A DNA stretch of 64,000 bases from an uncultured Paracoccaceae bacterium. GTDB lineage: Bacteria > Pseudomonadota > Alphaproteobacteria > Rhodobacterales > Rhodobacteraceae. Numbering within the stretch: the first letter of the stretch is position 1; the number at the start of each line of letters is the position of its first letter. Below, piece by piece: positions 18,692 to 28,223 of this stretch. The notes under the pieces were generated by a model. That model was not told the origin of the DNA and did not search any database. It saw only the letters and a list, made by a program, of their open reading frames with translations. The position numbers and the translations under genes were made by a program. The stretch lies in contig CANNFU010000002.1 of NCBI GenBank assembly GCA_947503965.1, positions 372,001 to 436,000 of the forward strand, in the 5' to 3' direction.

Positions 18692-21463
18692 ATGTCAGAC
18701 AATCCAAATCAACAGCAAGCCGCTGCAGTAGAGAACGCGGCCGCTGGCCGGGGTGGTCTCAGCCAGGAAGAACTCGACGCGCTTGTTGCATCCTCTGACA
18801 CCGGTGGGCGGGGCGCGGCTGGTACAGTCGGTATTTTCCTGACCTGCGTGGCCCTTGCGTGGTCGTTATTTCAGCTTTGGATCGCGTCCCCTATTCCATT
18901 TATCGTCGGCTGGGGTGTCTTTAATGATACCGAGAGCCGGTCAATCCATCTGGCATTCGCCATATTCCTTGCATTTGCGGCGTTTCCGGCGACGCGTACA
19001 AAGTTCCAGATCGGGCTTGGCGTCACAGTCCCGGTGGTGCTGGCCTTCCTGTTCATGACGGGCGCCAAAGATGGCACCGTCATCTGGTGGATCCCATTGG
19101 TGGCAATTGCGGTTGTTGCCGCAGTTGTTCTTGGCTCTCCCAAAGACCGCGTGCCGGTTTGGGAATGGGCGCTGGCCGTTGTCGGGGCGCTCGCTGCACT
19201 TTATCTCTTCGTCTACTACCGTGATATCGCGGGACGGGTCGGTGCGCCGATTATGCAAGACTTTGTCGTCGCCGTCATCGGCCTGATGTTGCTGCTCGAA
19301 GCGACGCGCCGCGCGCTTGGACCTGCATTGATGATCGTGGCCTCGGTCTTCCTTGTCTACACAGTGCTTGGCCCAAATATGCCCAGCATCATCGCGCACA
19401 AAGGCAACAGCCTGTCAGAGATTGTGAACCACCAATGGATCACGACCGAAGGCGTCTTTGGCATTGCCTTGGGCGTGTCCACATCCTTTGTGTTCCTGTT
19501 CGTGCTGTTCGGCTCACTTCTGGACCGGGCGGGCGCAGGTAACTACTTTATCCAGGTGGCATTCAGCTTGATGGGCCACATGAAGGGCGGCCCTGCAAAG
19601 GCGGCGGTTGTGTCCTCTGCAATGACTGGTCTGATCTCTGGTTCTTCCATCGCAAACGTGGTGACGACTGGTACGTTCACCATCCCGCTAATGAAGAAAG
19701 TCGGCTTTTCGTCTGAAAAGGCAGGCGCCGTTGAAGTTGCGTCATCCGTAAACGGCCAGATCATGCCACCCGTGATGGGCGCTGCGGCCTTCCTGATGGT
19801 TGAATATGTGGGCATCCCTTACTTTGATGTTGTCAAGCACGCCTTCTTGCCTGCCGTCATTTCCTACATCGCGCTGGTCTATATTGTGCATCTTGAAGCG
19901 CTGAAAGCCGGGATGGAGGGTTTGCCTCGCGCCTACACCCCCAAGCCCATCGTGCAACGGCTGATCGGCATCGCGTTCACGATCGCCGCTATCTGCGCGA
20001 TTTCCTTTATCGTCTACTACGGCATGGGCTGGATCCGCCCCGCGTTCCCGAATTCGGCAGGCTACATCATCTTTGCGTTCCTTTCGTTGGTCTATGTCGG
20101 ATTGCTCTACATCTCTTCAAAAGAAGCGCCGCTAGAGCTTGACGATCCAAACGCACCGGTCACCGCACTGCCCCTGCCCGGTCCCACCATCCGGTCTGGC
20201 CTGCATTTCATCTTGCCGGTTGTTGTGCTGGTTTGGGCGCTGATGGTTGACCGCTTGTCACCTGGTCTGTCGGCTTTCTGGGCCACCGCTTACATGGTGT
20301 TCATTCTGGTCACGCAACGCCCGCTGACAGCCATGATGCGCGGTGACAGCGCATTGGGTGCGGCCATCATACAAGGCGGCAAGGACCTGATCGACGGTCT
20401 GGAAACCGGCGCGCGGAACATGATTGGGATCGGTATCGCCACCGCGACCGCGGGTATCATCGTGGGTGCTGTCAGCCAAACGGGCGTCGGCTCTGCCTTG
20501 GCAGATGTGGTTGAGGTGCTGTCGGGCGGTAATATCCTTGCCATTTTGTTCCTGACGGCGATCTTGTCGCTGATCCTTGGGATGGGCCTGCCGACAACCG
20601 CGAACTATATTGTTGTGTCGGCGCTGCTCGCCCCGGTGATCGTGACATTGGGCCAGCAAAACGGCCTGATCGTGCCACTGATCGCGGTGCATCTGTTCGT
20701 GTTCTACTTCGGCATCATGGCAGATGTGACGCCCCCTGTCGGATTGGCCAGCTTCGCAGCTGCTGCCGTATCAGGTGGTGATCCGATCAAGACCGGCGTC
20801 GTGGCGTTCTTTTATAGCTTGCGTACCGCGGCTCTGCCTTTCCTCTTTATCTTCAACACAGAGCTGCTGTTGATTGATGTCACTTGGTTGCAAGGTATCT
20901 TCGTGTTCATTGTCGCGACCATAGCGATGCTCTTATTCGCGGCGGCGACCCAAGGGTGGTTCCTTGCCAAGAACCGCATTTACGAAACACTCGCCTTGCT
21001 TCTCATCGCCTTTACGCTGTTCCGCCCCGGGTTCTGGATGGACATGGTCTATCCACCCTACAGCGAAGAAAACCCAACAGAGATTGCGGCGGCAGCACTG
21101 GCCACACCCGTGGGCGAGGATATGCGCCTGCGCGTGGCCGGATTAAATGATCTTGGTGATCCGATTGAGTTTGTTGCGGTTTTGACGATCCCAGACGGCG
21201 CGACAGGCGAAGAACGTCTTGAAAACGCTGGGCTGATGTTCCGTGAGGATGGGGACACGTTAATTATTGATGATGTCAGCTTTGGCAGCGCTGGTGAAAC
21301 GGCGGGCCTGGATTGGGACCAAGAAGTACTGCGCGTTTTGCGCCCGGTTGGGCAGCCGTCAAAGTACCTGATGTTCCTGCCTGCCCTTCTGTTGCTGGCT
21401 TTGGTGGTCTTCCTGCAACGTGGTCGCAGCAGCCGCGCGTCGCGCAATACGGCCGAGGCATAG
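18692..21463 (+). CDS. TRAP transporter fused 4TM/12TM permease with C-terminal DUF3394-like domain
   Basis: The 923-residue protein combines the small and large TRAP membrane subunits. About 16 or more membrane spans run from residue 35 to 815. The large-subunit signature SGSSIANVVTTGTFTIPLMKK and the second half LGMGLPTTANYIVVSALLAP are both present. Residues about 805-900 are a soluble domain (GEDMRLRVAGLNDLGDPIEF) matching DUF3394, ending with one more helix. ATG 18692 is chosen because AGGGGGCGAA precedes it; the frame extends 33 bases upstream. It pairs with the TAXI receptor and is followed 13 bases later by a Usp gene. Confidence 0.93.
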   Translation: MSDNPNQQQAAAVENAAAGRGGLSQEELDALVASSDTGGRGAAGTVGIFLTCVALAWSLFQLWIASPIPFIVGWGVFNDTESRSIHLAFAIFLAFAAFPATRTKFQIGLGVTVPVVLAFLFMTGAKDGTVIWWIPLVAIAVVAAVVLGSPKDRVPVWEWALAVVGALAALYLFVYYRDIAGRVGAPIMQDFVVAVIGLMLLLEATRRALGPALMIVASVFLVYTVLGPNMPSIIAHKGNSLSEIVNHQWITTEGVFGIALGVSTSFVFLFVLFGSLLDRAGAGNYFIQVAFSLMGHMKGGPAKAAVVSSAMTGLISGSSIANVVTTGTFTIPLMKKVGFSSEKAGAVEVASSVNGQIMPPVMGAAAFLMVEYVGIPYFDVVKHAFLPAVISYIALVYIVHLEALKAGMEGLPRAYTPKPIVQRLIGIAFTIAAICAISFIVYYGMGWIRPAFPNSAGYIIFAFLSLVYVGLLYISSKEAPLELDDPNAPVTALPLPGPTIRSGLHFILPVVVLVWALMVDRLSPGLSAFWATAYMVFILVTQRPLTAMMRGDSALGAAIIQGGKDLIDGLETGARNMIGIGIATATAGIIVGAVSQTGVGSALADVVEVLSGGNILAILFLTAILSLILGMGLPTTANYIVVSALLAPVIVTLGQQNGLIVPLIAVHLFVFYFGIMADVTPPVGLASFAAAAVSGGDPIKTGVVAFFYSLRTAALPFLFIFNTELLLIDVTWLQGIFVFIVATIAMLLFAAATQGWFLAKNRIYETLALLLIAFTLFRPGFWMDMVYPPYSEENPTEIAAAALATPVGEDMRLRVAGLNDLGDPIEFVAVLTIPDGATGEERLENAGLMFREDGDTLIIDDVSFGSAGETAGLDWDQEVLRVLRPVGQPSKYLMFLPALLLLALVVFLQRGRSSRASRNTAEA

Positions 21464-21476
21464 AAAGGGCAAAAAC

Positions 21477-21908
21477 ATGTTCAACTGCATACTTCTGACT
21501 GTTGACCTTAACCATCCCGCATCTTGGAAAAAGGCGCTGCCGCAAGCGGTTGAACTGGCGCGCGCCTCAAAGTCCAAATTGCATATTATGTCTGTTGTTC
21601 CCGATATGGGGACGCCATTGGTCGAGGGTTTCTTTCCCGACGATTTTGAAAAGCAGGCTGTTGAAGCGGCAAGTAAAGCGCTTGATGATTTGGTTCGAAA
21701 GGAAGTGCCCGAAGACGTCGCCGTAAAACAGCATCTCGCATTTGGCAAAATCCACAAACAGGTGCTCAAGACGATTGAAAGCATCAAATGTGATCTGGTG
21801 ATCATGGCATCGCATAAACCTGATCGCGTGCGCGAGTTTCTGGTCGGATCAAACGCGGACCGCGTGGTGCGCAGATCACCTGTTTCCGTTCTCGTGGTAA
21901 GGGCGTAA
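21477..21908 (+). CDS. Universal stress protein family (TRAP-associated)
   Basis: The 143-residue Usp fold begins with MFNCILLTVDLNHPASW and ends with the ATP-binding loop DLVIMASHKP...LVGSNADRVVRRSPVSVLVVR (G-x-N-A-x-x-V-x-R type). Usp proteins beside TRAP genes (as in the ectoine transporter's TeaD) regulate the transporter in an ATP-dependent way. The 13-base gap from the permease gene supports that role. GAAAGGGCAAAAAC precedes ATG 21477. Confidence 0.9.
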   Translation: MFNCILLTVDLNHPASWKKALPQAVELARASKSKLHIMSVVPDMGTPLVEGFFPDDFEKQAVEAASKALDDLVRKEVPEDVAVKQHLAFGKIHKQVLKTIESIKCDLVIMASHKPDRVREFLVGSNADRVVRRSPVSVLVVRA

Positions 21909-21976
21909 AGGTTGCCGGAAGCGGAGATATTGACGGCCCTTATGGCGCGCCTCCGTGTTTACGGAGAACTTGATAC

Positions 21977-22945
21977 ATGACCCCTTTCGCAGTTGCAGGC
22001 GTACAGATGTACGTCAACGCGCTTCAACCGAATGTCGACGGCATGATGCAGCGCCTTGATGTGCTGATGATGCGGTTCCCTTGGACACAGATGGTTCTGT
22101 TCAGCGAGTTGGCGCCATTTGGCCCGCTTGAGAAATTCAAACTCCCCCCTGAAAACGAAGTGATCAATAGGTTTTGCGAAGCGGCACGCAAACACAAAGT
22201 ATGGCTGATCCCCGGCTCTATGTTCCTGACCCACCCGGAAGATGGTCGCGTCTATAACACGTCGCTCGTGATTGATCCTGATGGCAATGTTGTTCGCCGT
22301 TACGCCAAGATGTTCCCGTTCCTGCCTTACGAGGCGGGCATTTCTGCGGGCACAGATTTCTGCGTCTTTGACGTGCCCGACGTCGGTCGTTTCGGCCTGT
22401 CGATCTGCTATGACATGTGGTTCCCCGAAACCACCCGCCAGCTCACGTCTCAGGGCGTTGAGGTGCTGCTGCATCCCGTTCTGACAGGAACCACAGATCG
22501 TGACGCAGAGCTGGCAATCGCGCGCGCAACAGCGGCGCAGTTCCAGTGCTATGTGATTGATGTGAACGGTCTGGGTGCCGGTGGTGTCGGTAAATCGCTG
22601 GTGGTTGATCCGACTTCACTTGTCTTGCACCAATCCGCAGGCCAAGAGGATATGTTCCCGATTGAGGTGGACCTGTCGATGGTCCGTCGTCAACGCGAAA
22701 CCGGCCTGAAGGGGCTTGGCCAGGTCCTCAAAAGCTTCCGCGACAGGTCCAGCGACTTTTCAGTCTATGACCGAGAAAGCGGGACCGATGCTTACCTCAA
22801 ATCGCTTGGCCCGCTTGAGATACCCCAACAGGGTTCCCGGGCTGGACTGCATGTCGATTTGCCCGTCAACGCCGAAGCCGAGGCCACCGAACGCACCCGT
22901 GCGTTAGGAATGCCCCCCGTTATGGGCAAGACATCTAGCGGCTAA
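21977..22945 (+). CDS. Carbon-nitrogen hydrolase (nitrilase superfamily amidase)
   Basis: The Glu-Lys-Cys triad is readable: Glu44 in LFSELAPFG, Lys111 in RRYAKMFPF and Cys144 in LSICYDMWFPE. Length, 322 residues, fits amidase and N-carbamoyl-putrescine amidase relatives. It hydrolyses an amide, nitrile or carbamoyl bond. The C-terminal tail after residue 270 has a Pro/Ala/Thr-rich segment. The gene sits between the Usp gene and the decarboxylase, in the same direction; a role in releasing ammonia from an amide or carbamoyl intermediate is inferred. Confidence 0.85.
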   Translation: MTPFAVAGVQMYVNALQPNVDGMMQRLDVLMMRFPWTQMVLFSELAPFGPLEKFKLPPENEVINRFCEAARKHKVWLIPGSMFLTHPEDGRVYNTSLVIDPDGNVVRRYAKMFPFLPYEAGISAGTDFCVFDVPDVGRFGLSICYDMWFPETTRQLTSQGVEVLLHPVLTGTTDRDAELAIARATAAQFQCYVIDVNGLGAGGVGKSLVVDPTSLVLHQSAGQEDMFPIEVDLSMVRRQRETGLKGLGQVLKSFRDRSSDFSVYDRESGTDAYLKSLGPLEIPQQGSRAGLHVDLPVNAEAEATERTRALGMPPVMGKTSSG

Positions 22946-23011
22946 GAGCACTGACTGCGCCGCATCGCTGGATCAGTCATCGTTCGAACGCCACAATATG
23001 GAGAACGACCG

Positions 23012-25753
23012 ATGGATTCCGTCAGCGACTATTATTCTGCGACACAATTGCGTTCCGACAGATGGAGCGCGCTGCGTGAGGCGACAACATCCATCTGCCG
23101 CGAAAGCAGCGCGAAAAAGATATCCAGCCTCAAGGGGCAGATCACAAACCTGTTCGAGTCGCTGGCCCTGATCGAGCCTTATTGGGCCTTCCCCGGCATG
23201 GCGGCCTTTGACCACATGCGACGTCAGTTCGAACACAACAACTACGACGATTTGTCTTTCACCGTTAACCGCGTTACCCGTGCGCTGACAACCGGCGCTT
23301 ATCGCCGCCGTAACATCCCCTTGGATCGCGATAGCACCGACGATGAGGAACACAACGACGAGGCAATGCTCTCGCCAGAGGCGCGCGCGATGACCCGCCC
23401 CTACTTTGAGGTCCTGATCGTCGACAATGTGAACGACCATCAAGAACGCTGGCTGAAAAGTAACGTCTCGCGCATGCGCAGGCCCGAGGACCCGTTCAAC
23501 TACGAGGCGGTTGTCGTGCCAAGCCTGGAGGACGCACTGATCGCAGTTCTGTTCAACCACAACATTCAGGCGATTGTGGTCCGGCCTGGTCTGGTTCTGA
23601 AGTCCAAGAACGCGAACGAAATACTGGCCAAATACCTGACAAACGCCAGCGATTCAGACGAAATCGACGCGATGCTACCCGAAGACTACGGACCTGAGCT
23701 GTGCCGCTTGATCGCACGGGTCCGACCAGAACTGGATGCGTATCTGGTCACAGAGAGATCGGTTGAGGATATCGCTGGCCTTGATCTAGGCATCTGCCGT
23801 CGGGTTTTCTACAATCAAGAAGACTTCATGGAGCTGCACCTGAATATTCTGCGCGGTGTGGCGGCCCGCAACAAAACTCCGTTTTTCACCGCTCTGGTCA
23901 ATTACTCCAAGCAGCCAACTGGCGTTTTCCATGCCATGCCGATCAGCCGGGGCAAGTCGATCACCCGCTCGCATTGGATTCAAGATATGGGCGCGTTCTA
24001 TGGGCCCAACATCTTTCTTGCCGAAACATCTGCGACGTCTGGCGGGCTCGACAGTCTGTTGGAACCACACGGTCCTATCAAGGAAGCGCAGGAACTGGCC
24101 AGCCGCGCATTCGGGTCCAAACAGACATTCTTTGCCACCAACGGCACATCAACTTGTAACAAGATCGTCGTGCAGGCTGTTGTCCGGCCGGGTGACATCG
24201 TTCTCGTCGATCGTGACTGCCACAAATCACATCACTATGGGATGGTGCTTGCAGGCGCCGAGGTCGTCTATCTCGATAGCTATCCCCTTAACGAATACTC
24301 GATGTATGGCGCGGTGCCGCTCAAAGAAATCAAACATCAACTGCTAGCGCTCAAGGCCGCCGGCAAACTTGACCGCGTGCGCATGCTGCTGCTGACCAAC
24401 TGCACATTTGACGGATTGGTCTACAATGTTGAACGGGTCATGGAAGAGTGTTTGGCAATCAAGCCCGACCTTGTTTTCCTATGGGACGAAGCATGGTTCG
24501 CTTTTGCCCGTTTCAGCCCCACCTACCGCCAGCGCACCGGCATGCGCACGGCCAATGATCTACGCAAGCGGCTACGGACGGATGCGCACCGTGCAGCCTA
24601 TGAAGCGCAGCAAAAAGAGCTGGCTGATGCCCCCGATGAGACATGGCTTGAAACGCGTTTGATCGCCCCGCCAACGTCACGGATCAGGGTTTATGCAACG
24701 CAGTCGACGCACAAAACCCTGACATCACTGCGGCAGGGGTCGATGATTCATGTGAACGATCAGGATTTCAAAGGCGAGGTCGAACAGTCGTTCCACGAAG
24801 CCTATATGACACACACATCGACGTCGCCCAATTACCAGATCATTGCCTCGCTTGATGTGGGTCGCCGCCAGGTCGAGCTTGAAGGGTTCGAATTTGTGCA
24901 ACGCCAGATCGAGGCCGCGATGTCGATGCGCAAGGCGATCAGCAGCCATCCGTTGCTGCAAAAGTACTTCAAGGTGCTGACAGCCGGCGACATGATCCCC
25001 GAGCATCACCGGCAAAGCGGCGTGACCAGCTATTTCGACAACGATCAAGGCTGGACCGACATGTGGGATTGCTGGGAGCAGGATGATTTCGTGCTTGATG
25101 CTACCCGCGTCACGCTGGCCGTTGGTGGTACCGGCTGGGATGGTGACACCTTCAAGAACGACGTCCTGATGGATAAATATGGCATCCAGATCAACAAGAC
25201 CTCGCGCAACACCGTCCTGTTCATGACCAATATCGGGACCACCCGCTCATCGGTTGCCTATCTGATCGAAGTGCTGGTCGAGATCGCGAACGAGCTGGAC
25301 GAATTGCTCGATGATGCCTCGCGGATGGAACGTTTGTCTTTTGATAAACGCGTCAAGAACCTGACTGAAAACTATCCACCGCTGCCAGATTTCAGCAGGT
25401 TCCATGATGCATTCCGTCCTGATGATGTAACGCCAGAAGGTGATATCCGGACGGCCTACTATCTCAGCTATCAGGAATCCAATTGTGACTACCTTGAACT
25501 GACCGGCTCACTCAAAGATGCGCTTGATGCGGGCGAAGAGGTTGTCTCAGCAGGTTTTATCATCCCTTACCCACCCGGCTTCCCAATCCTTGTCCCGGGG
25601 CAAGTGATCAGCCAGGAAATACTGGCCTTCATGCTTGCCCTCGATGTGAACGAAATCCACGGCTACCGCGCCGATCTCGGTTTGCGCGTCTTCACACCAG
25701 AGGCCCTGGCCGCCTTGCCCAAAGCCAAAAATCTTAAAACTGCCGCCGAATAA
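23012..25753 (+). CDS. Orn/Lys/Arg-type PLP decarboxylase (fold type I)
   Basis: A 913-residue protein. After a roughly 320-residue N-terminal part, which includes a wing/receiver-like domain (FEVLIVDNVNDHQER), the PLP domain begins with THWIQDMGAFYGP-like and AFGSKQTFFATNGTSTCNKIV motifs. HKSHHYG follows, then the cofactor Asp in FLWDEAWFAF, and the Schiff-base Lys in QSTHKTLTSLRQGSMIHV. The C-terminal domain has IPYPPGFPILVPGQ, shared by Orn, Lys and Arg decarboxylases. Which amino acid it takes is not clear. It lies directly upstream of an ATP-grasp ligase (17 bases), an unusual pairing. Confidence 0.9.
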   Translation: MDSVSDYYSATQLRSDRWSALREATTSICRESSAKKISSLKGQITNLFESLALIEPYWAFPGMAAFDHMRRQFEHNNYDDLSFTVNRVTRALTTGAYRRRNIPLDRDSTDDEEHNDEAMLSPEARAMTRPYFEVLIVDNVNDHQERWLKSNVSRMRRPEDPFNYEAVVVPSLEDALIAVLFNHNIQAIVVRPGLVLKSKNANEILAKYLTNASDSDEIDAMLPEDYGPELCRLIARVRPELDAYLVTERSVEDIAGLDLGICRRVFYNQEDFMELHLNILRGVAARNKTPFFTALVNYSKQPTGVFHAMPISRGKSITRSHWIQDMGAFYGPNIFLAETSATSGGLDSLLEPHGPIKEAQELASRAFGSKQTFFATNGTSTCNKIVVQAVVRPGDIVLVDRDCHKSHHYGMVLAGAEVVYLDSYPLNEYSMYGAVPLKEIKHQLLALKAAGKLDRVRMLLLTNCTFDGLVYNVERVMEECLAIKPDLVFLWDEAWFAFARFSPTYRQRTGMRTANDLRKRLRTDAHRAAYEAQQKELADAPDETWLETRLIAPPTSRIRVYATQSTHKTLTSLRQGSMIHVNDQDFKGEVEQSFHEAYMTHTSTSPNYQIIASLDVGRRQVELEGFEFVQRQIEAAMSMRKAISSHPLLQKYFKVLTAGDMIPEHHRQSGVTSYFDNDQGWTDMWDCWEQDDFVLDATRVTLAVGGTGWDGDTFKNDVLMDKYGIQINKTSRNTVLFMTNIGTTRSSVAYLIEVLVEIANELDELLDDASRMERLSFDKRVKNLTENYPPLPDFSRFHDAFRPDDVTPEGDIRTAYYLSYQESNCDYLELTGSLKDALDAGEEVVSAGFIIPYPPGFPILVPGQVISQEILAFMLALDVNEIHGYRADLGLRVFTPEALAALPKAKNLKTAAE

Positions 25754-25770
25754 GAAAAGGAAAAATACAA

Positions 25771-27228
25771 ATGCCAACAGTGCTAAAGAACATTTCGGAG
25801 ATCCGTCGCTTTTTTCACCGCAACGAGGACCCGATCTATTTCATTTCGGCGACCAACTTTAACCTGCTTGGCCTTGATGAATGGGTGAAGAATTTCAAGT
25901 ACATCTGCTACATCGACTGTTATGGCGGCAAGCACCCGAACGTGTTCTGCCCATCCGAACAACCGCATGCAGAGTTTCAATCCATCGAAGACATCAACAA
26001 CTATCTGCTGCAGCACAAAGAGGTCATCGACTTTATCAAGCGCCGCGGCGGCAAGCCCAAGTTTGTGTTCCTGATGTTTGACGAGGAAACCGAGCGGCTG
26101 TCCAAGGAACTGGGTGCCGACGTCTGGTTCCCAAAGGCCAAGCTGCGCACCAGCATGGACAACAAGATTGAAACCGTCCGCATTGGCAACAAGGCTGGCG
26201 TGCCTTCTGTGCCGAATGTGTTGGCTGAGGTAAATTCCTACGAAGACTTGCGGAAAACGTGTGAAAAAGCAGGCATCGGACATGATCTGGTCCTGCAATC
26301 CGCTTTCGGTGACAGTGGCCACACGACCTTCTTTATCAAATCCGAAGCCGATTTCCGGCGTCACGAGCATGAGATCGTCGGCGAGGGGGAAATTAAGATC
26401 ATGAAGCGGATCGATTGCCGTGGTTCGGCAATCGAGGCATGTGCCACCAAAGAGGGGACTATCGTTGGCCCGCTGATGACCGAACTCGTTGGCTTCAAAG
26501 ACCTTACGCCCTATCGCGGCGGCTGGTGCGGAAATGAAATCCTGTCGACAGCATTCCCGCCAAAGGTGCGTCAGAAGGCACGCGAATTGACATTCAAATT
26601 CGGTGAGCAACTGCGCAAGGAGGGCTATCGCGGGTACTTTGAACTCGATTTCCTGATCGACAAGAAGACCGGCGATCTTTGGCTGGGGGAATTGAACCCA
26701 CGCATCACGGGCGCATCGTCCATGACCAACCACGCAGCCTTTGCACATGCGGATGCGCCATTGTTCCTGTTCCACCTGCTTGAATTCTCGAAGAAGAAGT
26801 TTGATCTTGATACGACCGAGCTGAACGACCGTTGGGCGAACCCAGATATGATCGACAGCTGGTCGCAGATGGTGATCAAACACACCGAAGACAACGTCGA
26901 TATCTGCACTGCGGCCCCTGAAACCGGCATCTATAAGATGCTGGAAGATGGGCGCGTTGTCTTTGACCGTTTCGACTATCACCGGCGTGCCGTAGAATCC
27001 GAGAACGAAGCCTTCTTCCTACAAATCATGCAGCCGGGAAGCTATCGCTATGAAGGTGCCGACATCGGCATCTTGGTGACACGTGGTCGGTCGATGACCA
27101 AAAACTTCCAGTTGAATGAGCGCGCCAAAAAGTGGATCCACGGTATCAAGCAATCTGTAGCCGGCAAAGCCTTGCCCGTGGCCAATGCGGGCCCTGCTAT
27201 CGCGGACCCCGCCTTCAAAATTCTGTAA
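25771..27228 (+). CDS. ATP-grasp ligase (carboxylate-amine ligase / biotin-carboxylase-like)
   Basis: A 485-residue ATP-grasp enzyme. An N-terminal domain is followed by the ATP-grasp core: LVLQSAFGDSGHTTFFI (the flexible lid), GEIKIMKRIDCRGSAIEACAT, and the metal-binding ELDFLID...LWLGELNPRITGASSMTN. No biotin-carboxyl-carrier is nearby, so it more likely forms a C-N bond by acyl-phosphate chemistry than carboxylates biotin. In this operon it could conjugate an amine to a carboxylate. It sits 17 bases after the decarboxylase gene and 13 before the C45 gene. Exact substrates unknown. Confidence 0.8.
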   Translation: MPTVLKNISEIRRFFHRNEDPIYFISATNFNLLGLDEWVKNFKYICYIDCYGGKHPNVFCPSEQPHAEFQSIEDINNYLLQHKEVIDFIKRRGGKPKFVFLMFDEETERLSKELGADVWFPKAKLRTSMDNKIETVRIGNKAGVPSVPNVLAEVNSYEDLRKTCEKAGIGHDLVLQSAFGDSGHTTFFIKSEADFRRHEHEIVGEGEIKIMKRIDCRGSAIEACATKEGTIVGPLMTELVGFKDLTPYRGGWCGNEILSTAFPPKVRQKARELTFKFGEQLRKEGYRGYFELDFLIDKKTGDLWLGELNPRITGASSMTNHAAFAHADAPLFLFHLLEFSKKKFDLDTTELNDRWANPDMIDSWSQMVIKHTEDNVDICTAAPETGIYKMLEDGRVVFDRFDYHRRAVESENEAFFLQIMQPGSYRYEGADIGILVTRGRSMTKNFQLNERAKKWIHGIKQSVAGKALPVANAGPAIADPAFKIL

Positions 27229-27241
27229 GAGGAAACATACA

Positions 27242-28213
27242 ATGCTTTGGCGTGCCCTCAGCGAAGATTTACCCGGTCCGAAATGGACCGGGCTTTTCGC
27301 CGAATACTGGCCGGATTACAAACGATGGTGGCTGAAAGAGGGCGACGCGGCGCGGCCGAGTTATCTGGAAAGCCGCCGTGCGCTCAAAGAGCATATGCCA
27401 GAGATCGTCCCGCTTTATGATGATCTTTGCGAACTGGCCGGCGGCGGCGATCAGGCATCGCGCTTTCTGAGTTTCTATTGCCCACCGCCGTATCTTTCAG
27501 GGTGTAGCCAAGCCATATGGCCAGGCGAAGAACCTGTCTTGGTGCGCAACTACGACTATAACGCCAACGCCTTTGACAGTCTGGTGCTCCGCACCGGCTG
27601 GCAAGGGCGGCGTGTCATGGGAACGTCAGACGGGCTTTGGGGCCTCGTTGACGGGATGAATGATGCAGGTTTAGCTATCTCGCTGACGTTTGGTGGTAGG
27701 CGCGTGGTTGGTGATGGGTTCGGCGTCCCCCTCATCCTGCGCTATGTCCTGCAGACCTGTGCGACCGCTGAACAGGCGGGCGCAGTACTCGCGCGCGTGC
27801 CGACGCACATGAGTTACAACGTCACCGTATTGGACGCCAAACGCCACTACCTGACCGCGATGATGGCACCGGACAGGCCTGCGGTGATCACACATGCAGC
27901 TGTGGCAACCAACCACCAGGAAAACGTCGAATGGCTCAGCCATGCCCGCTTCACCGCCACAGTCGAGCGTGAAAGGTTCTTGCTGCAACGGCTGACCTTG
28001 CACCGCGATCCCGAAGACAAATTCATTGGTGCCTTCCTGCGCCCGCCACTCTACTCCACCGCTTTCGATGCAGGCTTTGGTACGCTCTACACCGCCGTTT
28101 ACCGCCCTCGATTACAACAGATGGAAGTGCGCTGGCCGGGCACGACGTGGAACCTTGATATGGATGATTTCCAAGAAGGCGGTCGCCGTGTCCAGATCCC
28201 GGGTGCTGCGTAA
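27242..28213 (+). CDS. C45-type Ntn hydrolase (acyl-CoA:6-APA acyltransferase / amidohydrolase fold)
   Basis: From ATG 27242 (ribosome site AAGAGGAAAC) the protein has 323 residues. SGCSQAIWPGEEPVLVRNYDYNANAFDSLVL matches the nucleophile region of peptidase family C45: the Cys near residue 87 would become the N-terminal nucleophile, and RNYDY is the usual downstream motif. GTSDGLWGLVDGMNDAGLAISLTF also fits. These enzymes hydrolyse or exchange amides. Beside a ligase that can make amides, it may remove a temporary acyl group. This is inferred from context. Confidence 0.75.
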   Translation: MLWRALSEDLPGPKWTGLFAEYWPDYKRWWLKEGDAARPSYLESRRALKEHMPEIVPLYDDLCELAGGGDQASRFLSFYCPPPYLSGCSQAIWPGEEPVLVRNYDYNANAFDSLVLRTGWQGRRVMGTSDGLWGLVDGMNDAGLAISLTFGGRRVVGDGFGVPLILRYVLQTCATAEQAGAVLARVPTHMSYNVTVLDAKRHYLTAMMAPDRPAVITHAAVATNHQENVEWLSHARFTATVERERFLLQRLTLHRDPEDKFIGAFLRPPLYSTAFDAGFGTLYTAVYRPRLQQMEVRWPGTTWNLDMDDFQEGGRRVQIPGAA

Positions 28214-28223
28214 GGATCAACCG

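Noticed and set aside
25783-26982. 399-codon minus-strand open frame
   Set aside because: It lies wholly opposite the ATP-grasp gene, whose motifs are clear; the antisense frame has none.
25771-27228. Biotin carboxylase
   Set aside because: The ATP-grasp core is present, but no biotin carrier or carboxyltransferase gene is nearby, so a C-N ligase is preferred.
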